A DNA stretch of 64,000 nucleotides. Origin: Saprospiraceae bacterium. GTDB taxonomy: Bacteria > Bacteroidota > Bacteroidia > Chitinophagales > Saprospiraceae. The notes beneath the pieces are model-generated. The model saw nothing but the letters and a program-made list of their open reading frames with translations, was not told the origin of the DNA and ran no database searches. Both the position numbers and the translations under genes were made by a program. The stretch lies in NCBI GenBank assembly GCA_022448945.1, contig JAKVCV010000001.1:468792-532791 (forward strand), read 5' to 3'. Position 1 is the stretch's first letter; the number at the start of each line of letters is the position of its first letter. Positions 1-10,300 of the stretch are shown one piece after another.

Positions 1-1110
1 CAATTGGCTATTGATCGTGCTTGTGAATTATATGGTGCTGATTATGCTAATGTTCAACCACATTCGGGGGCTCAGGCCAATGCGGCTGTTTATCTTATGG
101 CAGTTAAACCAGGTGATAAAGTTATGGGGTTTGATCTCGCACATGGAGGTCACCTTACGCATGGTTCTCCTGCAAATTTTTCCGGTAAAATATATCAACC
201 AGTATTTTATGGTGTAGATGAAGAAACAGGATATGTTAATATGGATCATGTTGCAGAAATTGCAAAACGGGAAAAGCCTAAAATGATCATTTGTGGTGCT
301 TCTGCATATTCCAGAGAATGGGAATATGAGAGATTTAGGGAAATTGCTGATGAAATCGGAGCTATCTTGTGGTGCGACATGGCCCATCCTGCAGGTCTTA
401 TTGCCGCAGGGTTGCTTAAGAACCCTTTGGAGTATTGTCATATTGTAACTACAACTACTCATAAAACGCTTAGAGGTCCCAGAGGAGGTATGATTTTAGT
501 TGGTAAAAATATTGACAATCCTTTTGGTATTCGTTGGAAAAAAAGTGGCAATTTGAAGAAAATAGGAACGCTCTTAAATGGTGCAGTTTTTCCAGGTATT
601 CAAGGTGGACCATTGGAACATGTCATAGCTGCAAAGGCAGTTGCCTTTTATGAAGCCTTACAACCTTCTTTTAGGGATTATCAGAAACAAGTTCAGTCTA
701 ATGCTCAAGTAATGGCAAAAGCATTTATAGAGTTAGGTTATAATATTATTTCTGGCGGAACAGATAATCATTTGATATTGGTAGATCTAAGATCAAAAAA
801 TGTAACTGGCAAAGATGCTGAGAATATGCTTATAAAAGCAGATATTACAGTAAATAAAAATATGGTGCCATTTGATACACAATCTCCTTTTGTTACTTCT
901 GGTATTAGAGTTGGTACTTCTGCTGTTACCACCAGAGGATTTCAGGCACAGGATTGTATTAGAACAGTTGAATGGATAGATCGAATATTAAATAATATTA
1001 ATGATGAGAATGTTGCCACTCAGGTGCGATTAGAAGTTAATGAATACATGTCTGTTTTTCCTTTATTTGCTTCTGAAGATTCTGAAATAGTAGTACCTAA
1101 TGTTGTATAG
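1..1110 (+). CDS. glyA: Serine hydroxymethyltransferase (5'-truncated by window edge)
   Basis: Interconverts serine and glycine with tetrahydrofolate, using PLP, in the cytosol. The reading frame is open from the first base, so the gene enters from upstream; about 55-60 N-terminal residues of a usual 420-430 residue protein are missing. Family hallmarks visible are [12 protein letters not shown] near the start of the fragment, the Schiff-base lysine in [14 protein letters not shown] (Lys155 of the visible fragment) and [14 protein letters not shown] near the C-terminus. The ATG-like internal start sometimes called at base 10 or so is not a real start. pssA follows after 31 bp on the same strand. 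Identity is very secure; only the 5' end is unknown. Confidence 0.97.
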   Translation, partial: QLAIDRACELYGADYANVQPHSGAQANAAVYLMAVKPGDKVMGFDLAHGGHLTHGSPANFSGKIYQPVFYGVDEETGYVNMDHVAEIAKREKPKMIICGASAYSREWEYERFREIADEIGAILWCDMAHPAGLIAAGLLKNPLEYCHIVTTTTHKTLRGPRGGMILVGKNIDNPFGIRWKKSGNLKKIGTLLNGAVFPGIQGGPLEHVIAAKAVAFYEALQPSFRDYQKQVQSNAQVMAKAFIELGYNIISGGTDNHLILVDLRSKNVTGKDAENMLIKADITVNKNMVPFDTQSPFVTSGIRVGTSAVTTRGFQAQDCIRTVEWIDRILNNINDENVATQVRLEVNEYMSVFPLFASEDSEIVVPNVV

Positions 1111-1141
1111 TAGGTTGTGCTTTTTAATTATTTGATAGAAA

Positions 1142-1897
1142 ATGTTTAACATTAAGAAATATATACCCAATACTGTAACCTTGTTAAATCTGCTTTGTGG
1201 ATGCTTGGCTTTCATTAGTATATTTACTGGACAGGTAGAAATTGTTCCATTTTTTATAGCTATTTGTTTGTTTGCTGATTATATAGATGGGTTATTAGCT
1301 CGTTTATTAAAGGTAAGTTCACCTATGGGCAGGGAATTAGATTCCCTAGCAGATATGGTTTCTTTTGGTGTGGTTCCGGGAGCTATGCTATTTTATTTGA
1401 TCAATGAGTCAAAGGGAATTCAGATTGTAGATGTTGATTTTTACAATTTATCTACTATGGTAGGTATAGCTGGGTTTTTGGTCACTATGTTTTCTTGTAT
1501 TCGTCTTGCTAAATTTAATTTAGATACGCGTCAGACAGAAGGATTTGTCGGATTAAATACTCCTGCATGTACTATTTTTGTTTTGGGCCTTTTACTTATC
1601 ACACTATATGATATTTATGGGCTTAAAAATATAGTGCTTAATGATAAATTATTATTTTTTATTACAGTTGCTTTATGTTATCTTTTAATAGCAGAAGTAC
1701 CTATGTTTAGCTTTAAGTTTAAAGACTTTGATTGGAAGACCAATAAGATTCGTATTTCTTTTATTATGGTAAGTCTTGTTTGCTTATGTGTCTTTAAATT
1801 TGGTGCTGCATTGAGCTTTATTATTATCTGTTATTTCGTTTTTTCTTTTGTCTTATGGATGGCAGGGATGATAAAAAGAGAGAAACGTGATTTCTAA
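1142..1897 (+). CDS. pssA: CDP-diacylglycerol--serine O-phosphatidyltransferase
   Basis: Makes phosphatidylserine, the precursor of phosphatidylethanolamine, from CDP-diacylglycerol and serine in the inner membrane. The full CDP-alcohol phosphotransferase signature is present: D46, D49-G50, A53-R54, G63, D67 and D71 in the spacing D-x2-DG-x2-AR-x8-G-x3-D-x3-D. Hydrophobic segments follow to the C-terminus, ending in a basic tail, and the length of 251 residues is normal for the short bacterial type. It lies 31 bp after glyA and may be cotranscribed with it. The next gene is convergent, with only 19 bp between stop codons. Confidence 0.94.
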   Translation: MFNIKKYIPNTVTLLNLLCGCLAFISIFTGQVEIVPFFIAICLFADYIDGLLARLLKVSSPMGRELDSLADMVSFGVVPGAMLFYLINESKGIQIVDVDFYNLSTMVGIAGFLVTMFSCIRLAKFNLDTRQTEGFVGLNTPACTIFVLGLLLITLYDIYGLKNIVLNDKLLFFITVALCYLLIAEVPMFSFKFKDFDWKTNKIRISFIMVSLVCLCVFKFGAALSFIIICYFVFSFVLWMAGMIKREKRDF

Positions 1898-1916
1898 TAA
1901 ATATTGTATTAATTCC

Positions 1917-2441
1917 CTATGCTTTATGCTTTAGGGCTTCCTCTAGTTCCTGTATTCTTTTTTTGAGATGTAAATCTTCAATTTTTAATTCTTCCAGTGT
2001 ATTTAGTTGATTTTTTGCAGTATCCCAATCCTTTTTTTCATAGGCTACTCGTGCTAAATTATAATATAAAATGCTTTTTTCTTTATTTTGCAAAAAACCG
2101 GATTCCAGAGCTTTCAATGAATGGACCTTAGCACTTTCAAAATCCTGTTTATGTGAAGCGACTAGCGATAATGCGAAATGATAATATGCTTGATATCTAC
2201 TACTTAACCATTCTGGACGCTTGATACTATTTAACATCGATTCTGTTTGTGGAATATTACCTTTTCGTAAATTTAATAACACTCCTAGCATCGGTCCATG
2301 TCGAAAGTGACCAAGCAAAAGAATGATAGCTGTAGTAAAAAAAGCAAATGTAATGTAATGGTCTAATTGTGCTATTACTGAAACTAGGCCACAAATTAAG
2401 AATAGTAGAATAAGGAGTAAACGGAGTTTAGAAGAAATCAT
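1917..2441 (-). CDS. Membrane-anchored TPR-like protein (paralogue A)
   Basis: Function unknown. The N-terminus has two hydrophobic helices (about residues 6-24 and 28-45), followed by a cytoplasmic helical region rich in tetratricopeptide-type pairs (for example YYNLARVAYEKKDWDTAKNQ near residues 125-145) and a charged C-terminal coil. It shares architecture and spaced residues (a Gly-rich turn after the membrane hairpin, then a PxWL motif) with the gene just upstream on the same strand, so the two look like a tandem duplication. TPR proteins of this type normally act as scaffolds; no partner can be named from the context. Confidence 0.8.
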   Translation of the reverse strand: MISSKLRLLLILLFLICGLVSVIAQLDHYITFAFFTTAIILLLGHFRHGPMLGVLLNLRKGNIPQTESMLNSIKRPEWLSSRYQAYYHFALSLVASHKQDFESAKVHSLKALESGFLQNKEKSILYYNLARVAYEKKDWDTAKNQLNTLEELKIEDLHLKKRIQELEEALKHKA

Positions 2442-2536
2442 ATCTCATTTATGATTTTAAAAGTAGCATATTATTTTGTTTAACACCTCAATGGTACAAG
2501 AGTTTTTCTACGTATTAAAAAGGTAATGGTAACTTT

Positions 2537-3154
2537 CTATTTTTTACGACCACGTTTCATATAGCTATTACCCATCATTGAACGTTGAGCTTTTTTGCCC
2601 ATCATTTGTTTTTGGGTCTTATGTTTGCCATGTAACATTTGCCCAATTTCAGCAATGTTCATTTTTACTTCCGCCTGGGTTACATTAAGTTTCTTAGCTT
2701 TTTGATAATATTCTCTTACTTTTATTTGGTTTTTCCTAATGCCATATATATTAATTAATTGCAAATATAACATGGCTCTAAAATCATCCTGTAGGTCAAG
2801 TGCTAGAGCGATTTCTGTAAGTCGCTCGACTTCTTTGTAGTTTTTTTTATTGAATTCTATTCGTCCCTTTATTAGGTAGTACATTCCATGATATGTAAAA
2901 CGTAACCAACTTGGTTTAAGTGTGAACTTTAATATTTTTTCAGCACCTGTAAAGTCTCCATATTGCATTTTCATTGCAGCAGCATTAACTGTACCTATCA
3001 ACAAATGTTTAATGATGAGAAAAAGTGCAATTAATATAGGAAACCATGAACCAGCAAATCCTGCCCATGAGTGTAAAACAAAGATGAAGATTATTGAGGC
3101 TATAAAAAGAATTAGCTGGCGCTCTATTGTGAAGAATCTAAAAAAACCTACCAT
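2537..3154 (-). CDS. Membrane-anchored TPR-like protein (paralogue B)
   Basis: Function unknown. As in the downstream paralogue, there is an N-terminal membrane hairpin (about residues 14-32 and 35-52), a helical repeat region containing PSWLRFTYHGMYY where the paralogue has PEWLSSRYQAYYH, and then a longer, strongly basic C-terminal tail (MGKKAQRS...KRGRKK) that the paralogue lacks. The basic tail could contact nucleic acid, ribosomes or acidic lipids, which is inference only. It is separated from the downstream paralogue by 95 bp, and the two are probably cotranscribed. Length is 205 residues. Confidence 0.8.
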   Translation of the reverse strand: MVGFFRFFTIERQLILFIASIIFIFVLHSWAGFAGSWFPILIALFLIIKHLLIGTVNAAAMKMQYGDFTGAEKILKFTLKPSWLRFTYHGMYYLIKGRIEFNKKNYKEVERLTEIALALDLQDDFRAMLYLQLINIYGIRKNQIKVREYYQKAKKLNVTQAEVKMNIAEIGQMLHGKHKTQKQMMGKKAQRSMMGNSYMKRGRKK

Positions 3155-3332
3155 TTTTTCTGTTTTTGTGGTAATTGCATATAAAAGTTAATATGTTCTA
3201 AAGCTTGAACTGAAAACTATTTTTTAATTATAGTTTCCTCTAATATTTATCTGTAAAGGTAACTAAAATTATAGTATTTTTTGTTAAAAAGGGACTAAAA
3301 TGGGTGTAATATATCATAAGATAATTTCTTAT

Positions 3333-3839
3333 CTAATCTTTTTTGATATGTTCAAAATAGCCTGTTGAACGATTTTTATTTACATCATCCCAATCAAAAC
3401 ATTCTCCATGCATAGCAATATAAACACCTGCTGGCATAGTTTGTGAAAATGCTAAGGCGGACCCCAAGTTAAAAAACCCATCAGAGGACATCCCAAATTT
3501 ATACGGAATCATTGCTCCTAATAAAATAATTGTTTTGCCTTCAATGTTTGCCTCAGCAATTGTTTCTGCTGTTTTGGTCATTGTATCAGTACCATGGGTA
3601 ATAATTATATGATTAAAATTCGCTCGTTTACAGTTCTCTACAATAACTGATCGATCATAATCTGTCATTTCAAGGCTATCAATCATCATTATGGTACGAA
3701 CAGTTATATCTAAAGTTGAACGACCACGGTTGAAAATTTCGGGGAGATGTGTATCTTTAAAATACAGTTTTCCAGTAATCATATCATATTCCTTGTCAAA
3801 TGTTCCACCGGTAACAAGAGCTAAGATTTTCTTTTTCAT
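3333..3839 (-). CDS. Single-domain asparaginase-like protein
   Basis: Matches only the N-terminal, catalytic-threonine domain of L-asparaginase I/II. Visible motifs are TGGTFDK (Thr13 would be the first catalytic threonine), THGTDTM (Thr84-Asp85 would be the second triad) and LGAMIPYKFGMSSDGFFNL, which matches the usual TGAMRP...MSADGPFNL block. At 168 residues it is about half the normal 320-350, with no C-terminal domain and no second reading frame nearby that would supply it. By eye, the position of the catalytic lysine (ADK in E. coli AnsB) is Met here. Activity as an asparaginase is therefore uncertain. A TATATTTG -7-type element lies at 3914-3921. Confidence 0.85.
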   Translation of the reverse strand: MKKKILALVTGGTFDKEYDMITGKLYFKDTHLPEIFNRGRSTLDITVRTIMMIDSLEMTDYDRSVIVENCKRANFNHIIITHGTDTMTKTAETIAEANIEGKTIILLGAMIPYKFGMSSDGFFNLGSALAFSQTMPAGVYIAMHGECFDWDDVNKNRSTGYFEHIKKD

Positions 3840-3992
3840 AATTCTAAAATTATCAGATTTCTGATATTGGATCTAGTAAATGTTGATTTCGTATGAATTC
3901 AGCTTATATTCCGCAAATATAAAGTTTTCATGATGAAATTTATTCTTTTTAACTTATCATTAAAACAGGAACAAAAATATATAAAAGAATAA

Positions 3993-4727
3993 TTAAAAAT
4001 CTATTCCATTTCTTTTAAAAAAACACTTAGCATCATCGAGCTTTTTTACATTTCCTACGTCAAACCAATAATCATTGTCATGCTCGAAGCACAAAATATT
4101 ATACTTGTTTGCAAGATTTAAATAGGTTAAAATAATTGAAAATTTGCCTTCTTGTTTTATTAATTTCAAAAATTCAGGTGAAATAATTTGTATTCCACTA
4201 AATGCATATTCTGTGAGATTAGAAGCTTCTCTGCAAATTTTTACCTCAGATGTATTAGTGTTTTTCCACCCACATAATTGTTTTTTATCATTGAATAGCA
4301 AATAACGTGAACTTTTTCTATGACGAGTCGCCAATGTAGCTAATGCAGAATTGTTTTGATGAAATTCTACCAACTTTTTAAGATCTATATTACTTATCAC
4401 ATCGACATTGTAAAGAACTATAGGTTCAGAACCATTTAAATATTCTGACGCTTTTTTTAAACCTCCTCCTGTTTCAAGTAGTAAATCTCTTTCATCAGAA
4501 ATTATAATGTTACAATTAAAGTTGTTATTGGCCTCTAATAATTTTAAAATTTGTTCGCCAAAATGGTGAATATTTATAACTATGGTTTTTATTCCATAAC
4601 TATTAAGATATTCTATGCAATGTTGCAATAGTGTTTTGCCATTTATTTCTACCAATGCTTTTGGCCTGTCAGATGTTAAAGGATAGAGCCTTGAACCCAA
4701 TCCTGCTGCAAATAGCATAGCTTTCAT
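3993..4727 (-). CDS. Sugar-phosphate nucleotidyltransferase (MurU/RfbA-like)
   Basis: Transfers a nucleotide to a sugar 1-phosphate to make an NDP-sugar. The N-terminal nucleotide-binding signature LFAAGLGSRLYPLTSDRPK is intact, ETGGGLKKA follows near residue 86, and a metal-binding aspartate sits in VLYNVDVISN (about residue 110). The length of 244 residues and the lack of a left-handed beta-helix tail fit the short MurU-type uridylyltransferases of cell-wall recycling, in which case N-acetylmuramate 1-phosphate would be the substrate. A mannose- or glucose-1-phosphate enzyme is possible. A second enzyme of the recycling route, such as the AmgK kinase, is not adjacent, so the substrate is not settled. 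Confidence 0.85.
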   Translation of the reverse strand: MKAMLFAAGLGSRLYPLTSDRPKALVEINGKTLLQHCIEYLNSYGIKTIVINIHHFGEQILKLLEANNNFNCNIIISDERDLLLETGGGLKKASEYLNGSEPIVLYNVDVISNIDLKKLVEFHQNNSALATLATRHRKSSRYLLFNDKKQLCGWKNTNTSEVKICREASNLTEYAFSGIQIISPEFLKLIKQEGKFSIILTYLNLANKYNILCFEHDNDYWFDVGNVKKLDDAKCFFKRNGIDF

Positions 4728-4868
4728 TTTGTTTTGTTTTATTTTATGGCTTTTATATTATGCTAACTTAAATACCTTGTAATTCTATTTGAGATATAAT
4801 AGCCGATAATCTTTGCAACAAAATTACATAAAATTATTAGAGATTAGGAAGGAAAATAATTAAATAGC

Positions 4869-4899
4869 TTGAATGATTGTTCAATTTTTGTTATATTTG
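4869..4899 (+). promoter_or_regulatory. Bacteroidota-type promoter of the lyase-like gene
   Basis: TTG at 4869-4871, a 20 bp spacer and TATATTTG at 4892-4899 match the Bacteroidota -33/-7 consensus TTTG and TAnnTTTG. It lies 70 bp before the start of the downstream PLP enzyme, on the same strand. Confidence 0.65.
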
Positions 4900-4968
4900 C
4901 GTTTAAAAAATAAACTTAAGTAGAAATTTATTCTATTAAATAATATATACACTTTAAATAATATTACA

Positions 4969-6450
4969 ATGTCATCTGAAATTACTCCAAACGAAGTAAA
5001 AAACAGGAATATTTCTATTCCTAAAACAGGATTAAAAGCTGATCTTATTCTGGATCAATTGTTGTCTATGAAAGGAAAGGATATTGCCTGGCAGTCAGGT
5101 AAAGTTCTAGCTTATGTATATGAACCTACTAAAGAAACATATTCTTTGACTAAAGAGGCATATACTATGTATTTGACGGAAAATGCACTTGATCCAACTG
5201 CTTTTCCAAGTTTATTAAAGCTTGAAACAGAATTGATTGCAATGGCAGCAAATCTTTTGGGAGGAGATGATGAAACAGTAGGAAATTTTACTTCTGGAGG
5301 AACAGAAAGTATTATTCTGGCAGTTAAAACAGCCAGAGATTATTGTCGGGAACATAAACCTGAAATAACAGAACCTGAGTTGATTGTTGGGGAAACAGCA
5401 CATGCTGCCTTTCATAAAGCAGGTCATTATTTAGGTGTAAAAGTAGTTATGTTACCTGTAAACAAGGAAACATTTAAAGTTGAAACTGAGGTTTTTGAAT
5501 CCGCGATAACTAAAAACACAATTATGTTGGTAGGTTCAGCACCTTCATATGCCCATGGAGTAGTTGATCCAATTTCAGAAATAGCCTCACTAGCAAAATC
5601 AAAAGGATTATTTTGTCACGTAGATGCTTGTGTTGGTGGTATGTATCTGCCTTTTGCTAAACAAGCTGGATTTGATATACCACCTTTCGATTTCTCTGTA
5701 GATGGTGTTACTTCTATGTCCTGTGATTTTCATAAATATGGTTATGCTGCTAAAGGTGCATCTTGTGTGCTACACAAAAATAGAGATCTAAGAAAATACC
5801 AGATTTTTGCTTGTTCCAGTTGGTCGGGATACACAATAATTAATCCAACTGTATTATCCAGTAAGACAGGTGGTCCAATGGCAGGAGCTTGGGCTACACT
5901 TCATCATATAGGTCAGGATGGGTATATGAAAATTGTAAAGGAAACTCAAAAGGCAAGTTTACTAATTGTTGAAGGTATTCAGGAAATACCCGAATTAAAA
6001 ATAATGGGAGATCCAATTATGAATCTTGTAGCAATTGAGTCCGTAGATCCTACAGTGAATGTTTTTGCCATAAGTGATGGTATGACTGCAAGAGGCTGGC
6101 ATATTCAGGTCCAATTGGCATCAAGATGTGCATCAGAAGCATTGCATTTAAGTATCAACAGAGCAAATGTTCCTTACATTCCTGAATTATTGAAGGACCT
6201 TAAAGAAGTCATTAATGACATTAAGAAAAAAGAAAAACCTTCTATGGATATTGATATAAAAATGTTTGCACCAATGCTTGAGAATATGAACTCGGAAACT
6301 TTTGATAATCTTGCAGAAATGTTGGGTTTAGGAGGGGAGGAAGGACTGCCAGATGAACTTGAATTTATCAATAATTTGATTAATAGCTTACCGGCAAAAC
6401 ACCGTAATGTATTATTGAAGGAATTTGTAAATAAAATGTTTACTACTTAA
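4969..6450 (+). CDS. Sphingosine-1-phosphate-lyase-like PLP-dependent enzyme
   Basis: Belongs to the group II PLP decarboxylase/lyase fold. GNFTSGGTES (about residue 106), VDACVGG and the PLP lysine motif SCDFHKYGYAAKGAS (Lys256) match the sphingosine-phosphate lyase branch, in which DxHKYGYAPKG is characteristic. Family members cleave phosphorylated long-chain bases to a fatty aldehyde and phosphoethanolamine. There is no N-terminal membrane helix, unlike the eukaryotic enzyme. The C-terminal 80 residues are an acidic helical extension (MFAPMLENMNSE, LGLGGEEGLPDE). A good promoter lies upstream. Many Bacteroidota make sphingolipids, so the role is plausible, but an amino-acid decarboxylase cannot be ruled out. 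Confidence 0.85.
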   Translation: MSSEITPNEVKNRNISIPKTGLKADLILDQLLSMKGKDIAWQSGKVLAYVYEPTKETYSLTKEAYTMYLTENALDPTAFPSLLKLETELIAMAANLLGGDDETVGNFTSGGTESIILAVKTARDYCREHKPEITEPELIVGETAHAAFHKAGHYLGVKVVMLPVNKETFKVETEVFESAITKNTIMLVGSAPSYAHGVVDPISEIASLAKSKGLFCHVDACVGGMYLPFAKQAGFDIPPFDFSVDGVTSMSCDFHKYGYAAKGASCVLHKNRDLRKYQIFACSSWSGYTIINPTVLSSKTGGPMAGAWATLHHIGQDGYMKIVKETQKASLLIVEGIQEIPELKIMGDPIMNLVAIESVDPTVNVFAISDGMTARGWHIQVQLASRCASEALHLSINRANVPYIPELLKDLKEVINDIKKKEKPSMDIDIKMFAPMLENMNSETFDNLAEMLGLGGEEGLPDELEFINNLINSLPAKHRNVLLKEFVNKMFTT

Positions 6451-7352
6451 ACTATTAATAGATCTCCGAGTGCTTCCGAAAGTTTTTCAAATTTAAATTT
6501 AAACTTAGTTTCCTTTATTTTTGAATTATTAATTTTATTTCCTTTCAGTATGATTTCCGACATTTCACCAAAAATTAATTTTATAATAAATTCTGGTGTT
6601 TTTGGCATAAAAAAGGGTTTTTCCATTGTTTTTGAAAGGGCTTTTGAGAATTCTATATTAGTACTATGTTCAGATGCTACAGCATTATAGATGCCATTTA
6701 TTTCATTTTCAATACTGAAAATATACAGCCTGCAAAGATCTTCAATATGTATCCACGGAATAAATTGTTTGCCATTACCGATTGGAGCATTTAATCCAAG
6801 TTTAACGGGTAACATCATTTTAGCTATAATACCTCCCTCATCTGTTAAGACAACACCTGTTCTTAGAATTACTGTTCGTATATTATTATGCTTAAATAGC
6901 ATTGCCTGTTGTTCCCAGTTTTTGCAGACATATGACAAAAAATCATTTCCGGCTTTATTTGATTCATCAAATATTATATCTGTCTTTTTTGTTCCGTAAA
7001 ATCCAATTCCAGAAGCAGAAATAAATGTTTTAAGGGTTTTACAATGCTTAATTGCATAATCAAACAAAAGTTTTGTTGAATCAATTCTACTATTATATAT
7101 TTCTTTTTTCCGTTTGTCAGTCCATTTCTTTTTACCGATGTTCGCTCCGGCTAGATGAATAATTGTATCAATTCCCTTGAATGCTTCAATATCAATAGTA
7201 GCTTTGTTTATATTCCATTTAAAATATTTGATCTGATCATCTATTAGCGGTTTTCTGCTAAGTATTGATACAGAATATCCTTGTCGGATTAACAGCTTTG
7301 TTAATCTTTTCCCGACCATTCCCGTTCCTCCCGTAATTAATACTTTTTGCAT
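6447..7352 (-). CDS. TIGR01777-type NAD(P)-binding epimerase
   Basis: Member of the SDR-superfamily group known from E. coli YfcH and plant SulA homologues; the reaction is unknown. The N-terminal Rossmann motif TGGTGMVGKRL (residues 7-17), LAGANIGKKKW, the SASGIGFYG active-site block and VILRTGVVLTDEGG are hallmarks. A C-terminal DUF1731-like segment includes MPKTPEFIIKLIFGEMSEIIL, here ending in GNKINNSK rather than the more usual GQR. Length (301) is normal. The 3' end overlaps the convergent lyase gene by 4 bp. It follows the alpha-2-macroglobulin gene after 32 bp and may be read through from it. Confidence 0.92.
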   Translation of the reverse strand: MQKVLITGGTGMVGKRLTKLLIRQGYSVSILSRKPLIDDQIKYFKWNINKATIDIEAFKGIDTIIHLAGANIGKKKWTDKRKKEIYNSRIDSTKLLFDYAIKHCKTLKTFISASGIGFYGTKKTDIIFDESNKAGNDFLSYVCKNWEQQAMLFKHNNIRTVILRTGVVLTDEGGIIAKMMLPVKLGLNAPIGNGKQFIPWIHIEDLCRLYIFSIENEINGIYNAVASEHSTNIEFSKALSKTMEKPFFMPKTPEFIIKLIFGEMSEIILKGNKINNSKIKETKFKFKFEKLSEALGDLLIV

Positions 7353-7384
7353 TATCTTAAAAATATGAAATTATAAAGGTAAAA

Positions 7385-10300
7385 TTAATTTACGAAAACA
7401 CGGACTCCCTCAGAATGGGCAGTATACTCTGGAGCGTACATGCATTGTATAGTTGTAACTCCATTTGAAAAATCTCCTTTATGATTTATCCTTAGCGGGT
7501 ATTCAAAAACGTAAGTGCCTTTTGATAAGTAGCTAAAGAAGAAGTTGGTAGCTACATCTCCAGTACTTTCGTAATAACCAAGACCACCCTGATATTTATA
7601 CCTGCTAATTACATTTGTTGGTTCTAGTCCTGAGGCTCGCATATCTTTCATATGTACATATTCCATGTCTCTATCTACGGTTAACTCAATACGTACTTTT
7701 ATCAGATCTCCAGGCACCAAATTTTCGTTTTCTATAGGTTTAAGTACCGGACCTCTATCAGTATTGATTTGTTTAAACAGTTTTTTGTTCAATTTCAAAG
7801 GTGTTTCTTTAAAATGTGTGATTTTGTCAAGGTTTTCGAAATATTGCCAGTACATAGCACCCCAGGCAATAACATTGTTAGGATTTTTTATGCTGATATT
7901 GGCCATCTCAGGTTTAATTTCTTCAGCTTTCCATGTAGTTTTGAAATATCCAGTACCAGCTTCTTTGTTGATTTTTGATTGGTCAAGTTTTTTGCTACCC
8001 ATTGTTATTTCGATGTTCTTATCATCCAATAACCAGTTATCGCCTGACATAAGCAAGGAATAAGCGGCAGCAGCAGTCGCTTTCGTTGTTTTCCAATGGG
8101 TGGTTTGCTTGGCTTTCAATAACCAAACTTTCAGATCCTCGACAGCCTTTTTATCCTTTGCAACAACATCAAATAATTCTATCATTAGAGCATGGGTCTC
8201 TATAGGCAATTGATACCAGAAATAGCCTGAGGTATATTTCCAGTACATTCCCATTTCATCACTGTTGAGCGAATTCTCTTTAGCTGATCGAACGATTTTC
8301 ATTGGTGTTTCAATATCGGCACCTTTTCTGTGTAAACCCAGCGCTAAAAGTCCTTGCAAATACATAGATTTATTATGCCAGTATTTTAGCGCCTGATCTT
8401 CGTAATATTCTATTGCTCTAAGGGTTGTTTTATTTGTTATTTCCTTATCTAAAAAGAAAGTTCTTGCATAGATATAATGAATAGGCATATGGTCAAGGTG
8501 ATCACGTTCTAGGTATTCTTTTTCGTTGCCACTTTCTTTTGCCCATTTAAGTAACCTTTTGTAGTGTAAAGCCAGTTCAGTGTCAATATACGAAACAGAT
8601 TTACTGATTATGTTTTTCATTTTTGGATCGTTATTGATGTCTTTTACTCCAAGTTTATCCAGATGTCCCATTCCCTCAACAATATATTGTGTGATATACC
8701 AACTATCTACTCCTCCGGGCATCCAGCTAAACCCACCATTTGGCAATTGCCTTTCAGCCATTTTATCCCTGGCTTTTGCAAGCTCATTTCCCATTCGGTT
8801 CAGGTCAAATAGAACACCTACATTCTTTTTTTGTACTTCTTCACTTTGAGCAGCCAGTACCCACGGAGTTTCTTCCAGAAGTGCGTATTTTAATTCTTCA
8901 TTTTTAGATAAATTACTTTTTAAGGCATCTGTATCAATGTTTTTCCACTGATCGAAAACACGTTTTACTTTTGGATGAGAATTTGCTACATTAGAAGCCA
9001 GACTATTCGCATAGTAGCGCGAGAAGATTTGCTCTGTGCATTCATAGGGATATTCCATTAGATAGGGTAGTGATTGAATTGCGTACCATGCCGGATTTTG
9101 CGTGAATTCCAGCGTAAGTTTATGATTACGCATGGTAGTGGATTTACTCACATCTTCCATACGTTTGAAAATAAATTCTTTTGTAGTGTTCCCACGTATT
9201 GGTAAGGGTTGCGTTTCAGTTACAAGCATTCTATTGGTAAGGACAGGGAGTGCAGATTCTTCTCCGTCAGAGAAGTCACCGGCTTTTGCAACGATACGAT
9301 GTATTACAGCGCTAGTCCATCCGTCTGGTATTTTAAGTTTCCATACCAAAGGAGTAGATTGTCCGCGCTTTGCTTCAAAAGGGATTGTTGTATTTGTATT
9401 ACCAAATTTACTATCAATAGGTTTCATGCTAATTGCATCAAATAATTGCAATGTGGCATTACCTTTCATTAGTTCATCAGTCATATTACTCACCTTAGCA
9501 GTAAAATTTATTTCATCGTTTTCCCTAAAAAAACGAGGTGTATTTGGCATAACCATAAGGTCTTTTTGAGTTACTACTTCTTTCGTTTCAATCACCGACT
9601 GAAGATCCTTTGTATGTGCCATAACCATAAATTTCCATTTGGTCAATGCTTCATTCATGGTGAATTTTATGATAACATTACCTTCTTTATCACACATAAG
9701 TTCAGGAAAAAAGAATACGGTTTCATTAAGATTCGTACGTACTTTAATATTATTAAAATCTTCTTCCTCTGGTTCATTACCAGATATTATATCATTGATG
9801 GTTTTGTCTTTTTGTTTTTGTAGTGGAAGACTTTTACCGTTTTTCATATCGAGCACACCTCCATCTTCTTCCATTTCACTTTCTTCTGCCATAGGTTCTG
9901 CTTCTGATCTTGCATCCATAGGTGATGAGAGCTCTTTTCTAAACATTCGTCTGCCTTCAAAATAATCATGTTCATAAAAAGAAAACCCATGCCAATTTAA
10001 GGTTTTGAATCCTCTGGTACGTCCGTAGGTATAAGGATTCCAGTTGTATTGTAGTAATCTGGAATATACTTGATTGAAATTATAACTGGCCTCCATAGTG
10101 AGATTTCTGTAACTTGTAGGATGTACATTAAATCCCCAGTAATTTGTTGCAAATGCATCTAGAGAAGCATCATACATTCCAGCTAGTATTTCAGCAGCTA
10201 CCTTGTCACCCTTATTTCCAGAAATTTTTATTTTCCATTCTTCCTTCTGACCAGGATAGAGTTTGTCTCTGAATGTTGAATATTCAATTTTAAGGTCCTT

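Noticed and set aside
7665-9965. Plus-strand open frames across the alpha-2-macroglobulin gene
   Set aside because: They lie antisense to a clearly conserved protein and have no recognisable domain, start context or promoter.
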